Shown piece by piece: positions 1 to 5,708 of a DNA stretch of 5,708 bases. The notes under the pieces were generated by a model. The model was not told where the DNA came from, made no database searches, and was given only the letters and a program-made list of their open reading frames with translations. Numbering within the stretch: the first letter of the stretch is position 1; every line of letters starts with the position of its first letter. The translations under genes were made by a program, and so were the position numbers. The stretch is taken from contig CALQJV010000096.1 of the NCBI GenBank assembly GCA_943330985.1, forward strand, positions 1 through 5,708, in the 5' to 3' direction. The DNA is from Chitinophaga pinensis. GTDB lineage: Bacteria; Bacteroidota; Bacteroidia; M30B66.

Positions 1-1878
1 CTTTTTTCAGAAGTTAACGCGGCACCCGGAGATACGACTTCCATTAAAACACATGTTAATCAATTAATCAGAACAGATCCTGGCGCTGGATATACAGCTT
101 ATAAAAGTTGGGGTGTTTTTCCTGCGCAAGTCAGCAACATTCATAAGGTGATGATGAAATTGTCTTTTAAATGTCCTTCGGGCGAAAACTGCGGCGAGTG
201 GGATTATCTCAATTATGTTTACCTGCGAAGAAAAGGTGGTGTAGATAGTACGTCGATGAATATAGAATTAGCGCGCTTTATCACTCCTTATGGGAATTCC
301 TTTTCGTCAGCATGGAAATCGGATTGGATGATTGATGTTACCGATTTCGAAGGTTTGTTGCGCGATTCTGTGGAAATTGAATACCAACATACCGGCTATG
401 AAACCAATGTTGGACGAGGATGGATTATTAATTTGGAATTTGTGGTTACGGAAGGAACACCCATTCGTCCTTTTAAAAATCTGCAAAACTTATGGCAAGG
501 AAGCTACTCCTATGGCGATGTAAATAATCCAATTAACACTCTTTTGGGCACACAAGAAATTACACTTGGCTCCGAAACAGAATCGCTTCGTATGCGCATT
601 ATGCAAAGTGGACACGGAGGAGAAGCCAACGAAGGTTGCGCAGAGTTTTGCCCAAAGATGCGAACGCTTTCTCGAAACGGGGAAGTATTTTCTCAGAAAT
701 TGGTGTGGAGAGATGACTGCGGATTGAATGCCGTTTATCCTCAAGGTGGAACTTGGGTGTACGATCGAGGCAATTGGTGTCCTGGCGATTTGGTTTATCC
801 CGACGCCTTCGATTTTACGGTGAGTCCTGCTTCAGTTCAATCGTTCGAAATGACCATGCCTGATTTTATTGCAGCATCCTATGCCAACTATGTAGTTCGC
901 GCATATGCATTGGAATACGGAGCGCCTTCTTTTCAAACCGATGCATCCATCGAAGACATTCTTGCGCCTAGTGATCGTTATTCGTACAGAAGATTTAATC
1001 CTATTTGTGGCAATCCCCAAGTTATTCTAAGAAACAATGGGCGTAATGCTCTTACCTCGGCGGTGATTGAATACGGTCCGGCAGGAGGAATAAAGAACAG
1101 CTTTACTTGGAACGGAAACATCGGATTTATGGAATCGGAAGAAGTTCTGCTTCCTGCCAATGTAGTTTGGGGTGTGGCTTCGGGAGTGTTTGAAGTAGAG
1201 GTGATTTCAGCCAATGGACAAGCGGATGATTATACATACAATAATATGATGCGCTCTAACTTTACAACTCCTTATGTGGCGCCCGAGCGAATTGTCGTGG
1301 AATTTTTCACAAACAATTCGCCCGAAGAAAATACGTGGACGCTGAAAGATATATCGGGAAATATCCTCTACGAACGAAGTGGATTAACAGCAGCAACCAC
1401 TTACCGCGATACGGTTGACTTGCCCGTTGGTTGTTATAAATTTATCATGGAAGATTTGGGGAAAGATGGCTTGAGTTGGTGGGCAAATCCCGATGCAGGA
1501 AATGGATTTATTCGTTTACGAAAAGCAGATACCGGCGGAATTTTGAAAATATTCAATGCTGATTTTGGAACTCGTGTTGAATTTCCTTTTACAACAGGAA
1601 GCGCTTTGGGGATAGAAAACCAAGATGGGTTTCTTTCGGATATTCGTGTTTTCCCAAATCCATCGCAAGGAAAAAGTCAGTTAAATATTTCGCTTGAAAA
1701 GCCGATGGATGTTCGTGTTGAGGTATACAATTCCTTGGGTCAACTTGTTTCAAATTCAAATCCTGGCAAAGGAGATTCATTTACACTCGAATTACCTCTG
1801 GTTCCCGATGGGATTTATTTCATAAAAGTGCAAACGGGAGCATCGCTCAAAACGCTTCGTTGGGTGGTTGCTCAATAA
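1..1878 (+). CDS. Secreted peptide-N-glycosidase F-like protein with T9SS sorting domain (5' end missing)
   Basis: The frame is open from base 1 to the TAA at 1876-1878 (625 codons visible), so the start and signal peptide lie outside the window. The GTG at 148 is internal, because homologous sequence precedes it. Residues (codon 1 = base 1) about 10-155 and 165-310 match the two jelly-roll domains of PNGase F, which cleaves the amide bond between N-glycan and asparagine. Visible signatures are CGEWD (64-68), RFITPY-like ARFITPY, DVTDF, GCAEFC (213-217), and GTW followed by NWCPG (258-262). By remembered alignment with the Elizabethkingia enzyme, D68 and E215 correspond to catalytic Asp60 and Glu206; Glu118 seems not strictly conserved. 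Residues about 310-425 form a linker or beta-rich region, and about 428-532 a CUB-like beta-sandwich with GCY at 477-479. The C-terminus (about 545-625), with FPNPSQG and GIYFIKV, is a type A T9SS domain, implying export to the surface or medium. Fold assignment is strong; glycosidase activity is inferred. Confidence 0.88.
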   Translation, partial: LFSEVNAAPGDTTSIKTHVNQLIRTDPGAGYTAYKSWGVFPAQVSNIHKVMMKLSFKCPSGENCGEWDYLNYVYLRRKGGVDSTSMNIELARFITPYGNSFSSAWKSDWMIDVTDFEGLLRDSVEIEYQHTGYETNVGRGWIINLEFVVTEGTPIRPFKNLQNLWQGSYSYGDVNNPINTLLGTQEITLGSETESLRMRIMQSGHGGEANEGCAEFCPKMRTLSRNGEVFSQKLVWRDDCGLNAVYPQGGTWVYDRGNWCPGDLVYPDAFDFTVSPASVQSFEMTMPDFIAASYANYVVRAYALEYGAPSFQTDASIEDILAPSDRYSYRRFNPICGNPQVILRNNGRNALTSAVIEYGPAGGIKNSFTWNGNIGFMESEEVLLPANVVWGVASGVFEVEVISANGQADDYTYNNMMRSNFTTPYVAPERIVVEFFTNNSPEENTWTLKDISGNILYERSGLTAATTYRDTVDLPVGCYKFIMEDLGKDGLSWWANPDAGNGFIRLRKADTGGILKIFNADFGTRVEFPFTTGSALGIENQDGFLSDIRVFPNPSQGKSQLNISLEKPMDVRVEVYNSLGQLVSNSNPGKGDSFTLELPLVPDGIYFIKVQTGASLKTLRWVVAQ

Positions 1879-1881
1879 AGA

Positions 1882-4323
1882 TTAGAATTTAAGCTTTATG
1901 AGAAGTAGGACATTCCGACCTGCTTGCGTGAAGTAATAGTTGTAATCGTAACGCACACCTCCATAAATTGCTGGGTAAGTTGCTCCATTAGGACTGTAAT
2001 TTACATCCAAGATATTGTTTACAGAAAGTGCGAATTCGATTCCTGGAGCTTTGGTAAATTCCGGATTCCAATTTACGCGAATTGCCTGTGTTGTAAATGC
2101 ATCCAGCTTTCGAAGATCCGATTGCGTATTGTCTAAATATTGTTTCCCAACATACTTGCTAATTAAGGAGAAGCGAAGATTTCTAATGGGTTCATAAGCG
2201 AAGGTTGAAGAACCAACGGCATTGGGAGAAAACGAGATGTCGGTGTTTGAATAGTTGTTGATTTGCTGCTCAAACGTATCGTCAATGCTTATGTATTCGG
2301 TAAAATCCTTGATTTTATTTCGACTCAATGCAACATTTCCTTGCCATGATATCTTTTTGGTTAAGGTCCATGATGCCTCCAATTCAATTCCTGCTCGATA
2401 ACTTTCCGGAGTATTAATGCGGCTTGCGGCTCCTACATCGTTTAATGCGCCAGTCAAAACCAACTGGTTTTTGTAATCCATGTAATATCCTGTAAGTCCA
2501 AACATGAATGTCTTTCCTTTAAATCGATAGCCCAATTCGAAATCTTGCAATTGTTCTGGCAATGGGCGACTCAATGCGGATGAGTTTGTGTAGTCGTCGC
2601 GAACGGGCTCTCTGTTTCCAATTGAGTAGGAACTAAACAATCTGTTTTTACTATTCAGATCCCAGGTTAAACCCAATTTAGGATTGATAAAATTCAATAC
2701 TACTTCTTGTTGAGCAATTTTATAAATTTCATTATACCCTAAAAACGAATAGCGAATTGTTCGGTATTGAAAATCAGCAAATAAATCGAGTCCTGAAATA
2801 ATTTCGATGTTTGCTTTGGTGTAAATGTTCAAGTCTGTTTTGGATGCAGTATCTTGATAATAGCGATAATTGATAGGAAATGCAGAAGCGTATTCTGCCC
2901 AGGTAACTTCCCCAAAATGTTGTCCTGTATAACGATTCCATCCACCGCCAAACACAAGATTTATACGACTGCTTGGTGAAAACGTTGCTGAAAAAACAGT
3001 TCCATAAAACCGATTGTCGAGCCAACGTCTACGAACCAAGGATGTATTTGAAATGGTATCGGTTGGAACAAGAACCGTATCTGAATCTATTACAAAGGGC
3101 TTTTCTCCAAAATACAAATCGCCCATGCCGTAAAGACCGATGGATTGGTCTTGCATGTATTCTTCATAATAGCCAAACCCTTTTGTGTAATGAAGCGCGG
3201 CATTCAAAAGCAGATTCTTTCCTGCTTGATGATTTATAAAAAATTGATAATGGTCTTGCTGGTAATTGTCGGTTTGGTTGTCATAAAAAACTTCTTTCCC
3301 TTCTTCGTTGTAATAGCTTCCAGCAGGATTGTAGGTTGGATTTGTTTCCAATGAGTCTTGAGGAACACCATACCAAGCCTGACCGGTTTTCTCTTTTCCC
3401 GAAAAAACATTTGCCCTAAATGTCGATTTCCCTTTATACCAAGCGGCAGTTAAGAAGAAGGATTTCAAATCGGAAGTAGATTGATCGATGAACCCATCAC
3501 TGTTGAGTTTGGAAAGTCGGAGGTCGAATGTGAATCCGTTTATTAAACCCGTTCCAACTTCCAGCGTATTTCTGAATGTGTTAAATGAACCGCCTCCCGA
3601 AGTAATTGATGCATAAGGCGTTCCTTTGAATTCGTTTGTTTGCATATTGAGCGTTGCCCCAAAAGCGCCGGCTCCGTTGGTGGATGTTCCAACACCTCGC
3701 TGAAGTTGGATGCTGCTAACCGAAGATGCAAAATCGGGCATGTTTACCCAAAACAATCCATGCGATTCGGCATCGTTCATGGGAATACCGTTAACTGTAA
3801 CATTGGTGCGTGTTGGATCGCTGCCTCGAACCCGAATACCCGTGTATCCGATTCCAGTTCCCGCATCCGAATTTACCACAACAGAAGGTTGATTGTTGAG
3901 TAGCATGGGCATGTCTTGACCCAAATTCTGATCGGCAATTTCTTTTTTCGAGAGCGTTGTAAATGCCATGGCAGATTTATCACCGGCCCTCGTTGCGCTT
4001 ATCACAACTTCGTCGGCTATAAACACTTTGGGCTGCAGTATAAAATCGAGTTTCGTTTCTTTCGAAGGAGTAATTCGCTTACTGGAAGTAATAAAACCTA
4101 GCATGCTTACTTCAATCACGATTTCTGATTCTGAAGAATTTCTAAGCATGTAGTTTCCTTTGGCGTCGGATGAAATGGCTAGAAAAGTTCCGTTAACATG
4201 AACAATTGCTCCTGAAACGGGGCTTCCATTGGAGTCGGTAATTTGGCCTTGAATAAGGGATTGAGATTTAACTTGGAAAAGGCATCCAAGCATTAAGGCA
4301 AATGAAAAAAACGCAATACGCAT
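1882..4323 (-). CDS. TonB-dependent outer-membrane receptor, probable thiamin (or precursor) transporter
   Basis: This 813-residue protein begins with a signal peptide (residues 1 to about 20, hydrophobic FFSFALMLGCLF, cleavage near VKS-Q). A carboxypeptidase-regulatory-like beta domain follows (about 22-100, with the GSPVSGAIV and DAKGNY signatures), then a TonB-box-like segment (about 103-109, ADEVVIS), a plug domain (about 118-230, with IRVRGSDPTRTNVTVNG and ESHGLFW), and a 22-strand-type beta barrel to the terminal phenylalanine (NVLLLIKLKF). Length and order are normal for Bacteroidetes receptors that take up scarce ligands using TonB-ExbBD energy. The substrate is inferred from the TPP riboswitch in its leader: riboswitch-linked TonB receptors for thiamin are known in this phylum (for example OMthi of Bacteroides). 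No pnuT or thiamin pyrophosphokinase gene follows, as the next gene is convergent, so it appears to be transcribed alone. The ATG at 4323 is chosen because it gives the signal peptide directly. No frameshift is seen. Confidence 0.93.
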   Translation of the reverse strand: MRIAFFSFALMLGCLFQVKSQSLIQGQITDSNGSPVSGAIVHVNGTFLAISSDAKGNYMLRNSSESEIVIEVSMLGFITSSKRITPSKETKLDFILQPKVFIADEVVISATRAGDKSAMAFTTLSKKEIADQNLGQDMPMLLNNQPSVVVNSDAGTGIGYTGIRVRGSDPTRTNVTVNGIPMNDAESHGLFWVNMPDFASSVSSIQLQRGVGTSTNGAGAFGATLNMQTNEFKGTPYASITSGGGSFNTFRNTLEVGTGLINGFTFDLRLSKLNSDGFIDQSTSDLKSFFLTAAWYKGKSTFRANVFSGKEKTGQAWYGVPQDSLETNPTYNPAGSYYNEEGKEVFYDNQTDNYQQDHYQFFINHQAGKNLLLNAALHYTKGFGYYEEYMQDQSIGLYGMGDLYFGEKPFVIDSDTVLVPTDTISNTSLVRRRWLDNRFYGTVFSATFSPSSRINLVFGGGWNRYTGQHFGEVTWAEYASAFPINYRYYQDTASKTDLNIYTKANIEIISGLDLFADFQYRTIRYSFLGYNEIYKIAQQEVVLNFINPKLGLTWDLNSKNRLFSSYSIGNREPVRDDYTNSSALSRPLPEQLQDFELGYRFKGKTFMFGLTGYYMDYKNQLVLTGALNDVGAASRINTPESYRAGIELEASWTLTKKISWQGNVALSRNKIKDFTEYISIDDTFEQQINNYSNTDISFSPNAVGSSTFAYEPIRNLRFSLISKYVGKQYLDNTQSDLRKLDAFTTQAIRVNWNPEFTKAPGIEFALSVNNILDVNYSPNGATYPAIYGGVRYDYNYYFTQAGRNVLLLIKLKF

Positions 4324-4327
4324 CGCT

Positions 4328-4344
4328 GTTGTTTTATAAACAAC
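4328..4344 (-). promoter_or_regulatory. Start-proximal hairpin of the receptor mRNA
   Basis: GTTGTTT / AAACAAC form a perfect 7-bp stem with a 3-base ATA loop on the minus strand, ending 4 bases before the receptor ATG. It is A/U-rich and has no U-tract after it, so it does not look like an intrinsic terminator. Its position would place it within the ribosome footprint, and no Shine-Dalgarno sequence is evident. It may contribute to translational control together with the riboswitch; this is inference. Confidence 0.45.
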
Positions 4345-4369
4345 GGATAAGCAGGGGCCGGCACATCCG
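4344..4369 (-). promoter_or_regulatory. Hairpin with C-rich loop in receptor leader, possible expression platform
   Basis: On the minus strand CGGATG (4369-4364) can pair with TATCCG (4349-4344), including one G-U pair, leaving a 14-base loop that contains GGCCCCTGC. The CCCTGC of this loop (4356-4351) is complementary, with one G-U pair, to GTAGGG in the P4 strand of the aptamer (4400-4395). CCCCT in the same loop is complementary to AGGGG of P2. Such pairing would compete with ligand-bound folding, as an expression platform does. The complementarities are visible; the regulatory role is inference, since short G/C-rich matches can arise by chance. Confidence 0.35.
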
Positions 4370-4393
4370 ACAAATTGTAAAACAATACCTATG

Positions 4394-4486
4394 TCCCTAC
4401 GCTGGCATTACCCAGATCAGGTTCTTTCAGTTAAAAGGCAACTGAAAAGGGTATAATCTCAGCCACACCTTCGTGCAGCACCCCTT
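4394..4486 (-). promoter_or_regulatory. TPP riboswitch aptamer (THI element)
   Basis: On the minus strand the conserved TPP aptamer pieces occur in order. First comes AAGGGGTGC (4486-4478), the 5' strand of P2. P3 is a 7-bp stem with a GAAG loop (4479-4462). Then come the CTGAGA box (4462-4457), the ACCC 3' strand of P2 (4452-4449), and GAACCTGATCTGG (4424-4412). The last piece, TAATGCCAGCGTAGGGA (4410-4394), completes P5 and P4, with CTGG/CCAG and CCT/AGG pairs. The CTGAGA and GAT..CGTAGGG elements are those that contact the pyrimidine and pyrophosphate of TPP. It lies about 70 bases upstream of the TonB receptor start on the same strand, so TPP is expected to repress that gene. An additional hairpin sits between P2 and P4. 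P1 pairing is weak or unclear by eye. Confidence 0.96.
4425..4447 (-). repeat. Extra 8-bp hairpin inside the TPP aptamer (between P2 and P4)
   Basis: An exact inverted repeat, TTTCAGTT / AACTGAAA (4447-4440 and 4432-4425 on the minus strand), flanks a 7-base loop. It sits between the ACCC of P2 and the GAACCTG of P4, where the minimal aptamer has only a short joining segment. The pairing is read directly from the sequence; any functional role is unknown. It could simply be a tolerated peripheral extension. Confidence 0.8.
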
Positions 4487-4499
4487 GATAATTATAGAA

Positions 4500-4531
4500 C
4501 AAAGCAAGGGAAGTAAATTGGACTATGCAAA
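4500..4531 (-). promoter_or_regulatory. Candidate Bacteroidetes-type promoter for the receptor and riboswitch
   Basis: On the minus strand TTTG (4531-4528) is followed after 20 bases by TTGCTTTG (4507-4500), close to the Bacteroidetes consensus TTTG / TAnnTTTG with one mismatch. Transcription would start just before the aptamer, which is where it must start for the riboswitch to be included. The -33 element lies within a few bases of the marR stop codon. The match is short and was made by eye. Confidence 0.35.
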
Positions 4532-4535
4532 TAAA

Positions 4536-5057
4536 TTATTCGCTTTCTGATTCTTGGCTGCTAGACTCAAGCGAATTCTTTAAGGCCTTACGATTTGTTT
4601 TGATGATTTTCTTGAATTTTTTATCCATCGACTTTTGTTTCGACTTGAGGCTTTTAAAAAAATCTTCTTCCGCTTTGATAAAAACCGGGGTTGCTTTTTC
4701 GATGAGCTCCATTCCTTTAGTAGTGAGCAATAAGGAACGTGAACGCGTATCGAGATGATGTGCTTTTCGCATAATGTATTTTCGCTCTTCTAACAAACGA
4801 AGGACTTTAGAAACCATCATTTTATCGCAGTTTGTATTATTGGCGAGCATCATTTGTGTGATGGGTTTATCGATGGTTTTATTCATCGTTGCCAAAGCGT
4901 TAAGCAATAGAAACTGAACATGCGTAAGTCCAATCGGATCGAGAACGATTTTCATGCGTCGCTGCCATAGATTGGTGATTTGCCAGACTAAAAAACCAGA
5001 ACATTCGGATGGATCTTCGAAGGCTAGTTCGAAAGTAGGGACAAGTCGTTTTTTCAT
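4536..5057 (-). CDS. MarR-family winged-helix transcriptional regulator
   Basis: This 173-residue protein has the MarR layout. An N-terminal dimerisation helix region (about 17-40, FLVWQITNLWQRRMK) is followed by LTHVQFLLLNAL (44-55). A helix-turn-helix (about 65-95) carries the recognition-helix segment NCDKMMVSKVLRLLEERKYI, and a wing (about 100-112, HHLDTRSRSLLLT) keeps the typical D-x-R-x-R pattern. A long C-terminal helix follows. The tail (about 135-173) is very Lys-rich and then Ser/Glu-rich, somewhat longer than in typical 140-150-residue members. The frame is open to a TTG at 5102, but the ATG at 5057 gives a normal N-terminus and leaves room for the candidate promoter. MarR proteins bind palindromic operators as dimers and often respond to phenolic or oxidative ligands; neither ligand nor target can be read here. 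It lies between the muramidase gene (96 bases upstream) and the receptor leader. Confidence 0.88.
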   Translation of the reverse strand: MKKRLVPTFELAFEDPSECSGFLVWQITNLWQRRMKIVLDPIGLTHVQFLLLNALATMNKTIDKPITQMMLANNTNCDKMMVSKVLRLLEERKYIMRKAHHLDTRSRSLLLTTKGMELIEKATPVFIKAEEDFFKSLKSKQKSMDKKFKKIIKTNRKALKNSLESSSQESESE

Positions 5058-5106
5058 TTTAACAGAGGATATTCTGGAATTTAAAGAGGCATTTAACGCC
5101 AAAGAA

Positions 5107-5121
5107 AATTTCAGCGAAATT
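5107..5121 (-). terminator. Weak hairpin after the NamZ-type gene, possible terminator
   Basis: AATTTC / GAAATT form a 6-bp stem with a 3-base loop, followed on the minus strand by TTCTTT. It lies about 33 bases after the stop codon of the DUF1343 gene. The stem is A/U-rich and the T-tract is interrupted, so termination would be inefficient at best. If it works, the marR-family gene is transcribed separately. Confidence 0.25.
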
Positions 5122-5146
5122 ATTAAGTCGGACTGTATTGCCCAAA
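5115..5146 (-). promoter_or_regulatory. Candidate Bacteroidetes-type promoter for the marR-family gene
   Basis: On the minus strand TTTG (5146-5143) and TAATTTCG (5122-5115) are separated by 20 bases, resembling TTTG / TAnnTTTG with one mismatch. The predicted start would give a leader of roughly 50 bases before the ATG at 5057 and would leave almost none before the alternative TTG at 5102. The call was made by eye; the sequence overlaps a weak hairpin that could instead belong to the end of the upstream gene. Confidence 0.3.
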
Positions 5147-5153
5147 TCGAAGT

Positions 5154-5708
5154 TTACGCTTCGGGATAAAGCAGGTATTTTTTTCGAATTTGACGATATG
5201 CATTCAAACCAGGCTCCCAGCTTTTGCGAATTTCCACTTCCGATTTTCCTTCCAAGATTTGTTTGCGGAGTTTATCTGTTCCGGCCAATTTATCGAAAAA
5301 ATCATTGAAGTATTTGGGGTTCTTGCCACTCGATTCATATAAATTTTGAAGCCAGAACAAGTAGATAGATTTGGTATCTCGAAGAAAATTCTCTCCAAAA
5401 CCACTTAAGTCAAATCCTTTACATTCCTTGTTTTCGTATAGCGGCGATTTGCTGCCTGGTCCACTTTTCGGGGTGAAACTAAAATTGCCTTGGGTGCATT
5501 CTGGAAAGCCAATCATCTCAAAAGGCTTAGGAGTTCCTCTGCCAATACTCACAAAAGTTCCTTCAAAAAAGCAAAGCGAAGGATATAAATAGATGGCATT
5601 CATAGTTTGTAAATTGGGCGATGGCGGAACGGTAAGTTGATAATACTGATTGTGTTGCCATCCTTTGCAAGAAATAACCTGGAGCTTGCATTTTAATTTA
5701 CCTTTTAA
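5154..5708 (-). CDS. DUF1343 / NamZ-type exo-beta-N-acetylmuramidase (5' end missing)
   Basis: The frame is open from the right edge to the TAA at 5156-5154, giving 184 visible residues. The ATG at 5603 is internal, since recognisable family sequence (KLQVISCKGWQHNQYYQL, then PPSPNLQ) precedes it. The visible part is the C-terminal portion of the DUF1343 family (about 390-430 residues in full), with YLYPSLCFFEGT, SIGRGTPKPFEMIG, FSFTPKSGPGSKSP, C-x-GFDLS, FFDKLAGTDKLRKQI and a closing RKKYLLYP. Family members characterised as NamZ (GH171) release MurNAc from the non-reducing end of peptidoglycan fragments, supporting cell-wall recycling. The N-terminal catalytic region and any signal peptide are outside the window, so activity and location (usually exported) cannot be judged here. 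It runs in the same direction as the marR-family gene. Confidence 0.88.
   Translation of the reverse strand, partial: LKGKLKCKLQVISCKGWQHNQYYQLTVPPSPNLQTMNAIYLYPSLCFFEGTFVSIGRGTPKPFEMIGFPECTQGNFSFTPKSGPGSKSPLYENKECKGFDLSGFGENFLRDTKSIYLFWLQNLYESSGKNPKYFNDFFDKLAGTDKLRKQILEGKSEVEIRKSWEPGLNAYRQIRKKYLLYPEA

Noticed and set aside
148..150. GTG at 148 as the start of the PNGase F-like gene
   Set aside because: The frame is open to base 1, and the upstream residues (for example WGVFP) belong to the same domain, so this GTG is an internal valine.
1924..4153. Several small plus-strand open frames opposite the receptor gene
   Set aside because: They are antisense shadows of a long well-conserved coding frame and have no recognisable domain.
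4374..4386. ATTGT/ACAAT hairpin after the aptamer as an intrinsic terminator
   Set aside because: The stem is only 5 bp and A/U-rich, with no U-tract after it; it is too weak to support the call.
4491..4496. TATAAT on the minus strand as a -10 box for the receptor
   Set aside because: It would start transcription inside P2 of the aptamer, and Bacteroidetes primary sigma factors favour TAnnTTTG instead.
4525..4758. Plus-strand frame of 77 codons opposite the MarR-family gene
   Set aside because: It is antisense to the conserved regulator, of low complexity and without family features.
5100..5102. TTG at 5102 as the start of the MarR-family gene
   Set aside because: It adds 15 residues with no family similarity and would lie almost at the predicted transcription start; the ATG at 5057 fits better.
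5371..5592. Plus-strand frame of 73 codons opposite the DUF1343 gene
   Set aside because: It mirrors the conserved minus-strand coding frame and shows no independent features.
5601..5603. ATG at 5603 as the start of the DUF1343 gene
   Set aside because: Family-typical sequence continues upstream in the same open frame to the window edge, so the methionine is internal.

Overview
The window looks like chromosomal DNA from a member of the Bacteroidetes (Bacteroidota). Three things support this: a secreted protein with a type IX secretion (T9SS) C-terminal sorting domain, a TonB-dependent receptor with the N-terminal carboxypeptidase-regulatory-like domain typical of the phylum, and promoter-like sequences of the TTTG / TAnnTTTG kind with no obvious Shine-Dalgarno sites. 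I cannot place it more finely. There is no rRNA, tRNA, mobile element or CRISPR array.

Layout. Bases 1-1878 (+) hold the 3' part of a gene for a secreted peptide-N-glycosidase F-like protein; its reading frame runs off the left edge. It meets, tail to tail and with only 3 bases between stop codons, a TonB-dependent outer-membrane receptor gene on the minus strand (4323 down to 1882). The receptor's leader (4324-4535) holds a clear thiamin pyrophosphate (TPP) riboswitch aptamer at about 4394-4486, followed by two adjacent hairpins that reach to within 4 bases of the start codon. Further right on the minus strand are a MarR-family regulator (5057 down to 4536, ATG start preferred over a TTG at 5102) and the 3' part of a DUF1343 / NamZ-type exo-muramidase gene (5154-5708), whose 5' end is cut by the right edge.

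How it works together. The best-supported regulatory story is that the receptor imports thiamin or a thiamin precursor across the outer membrane and is switched off by TPP when the vitamin is plentiful. The leader shows no GC-rich hairpin with a U-tract, so control at translation initiation is the more likely mode. The other genes have no evident link to thiamin: the PNGase-like protein would strip N-glycans outside the cell, and the NamZ-type enzyme would act on peptidoglycan fragments. The MarR gene lies between the muramidase gene and the riboswitch and probably has its own promoter, so its target is unknown.

No wholly new system is evident. The items most worth a second look are the extra 8-bp hairpin inserted in the TPP aptamer, the possible expression platform after it, and the partial conservation of catalytic residues in the PNGase-like protein.
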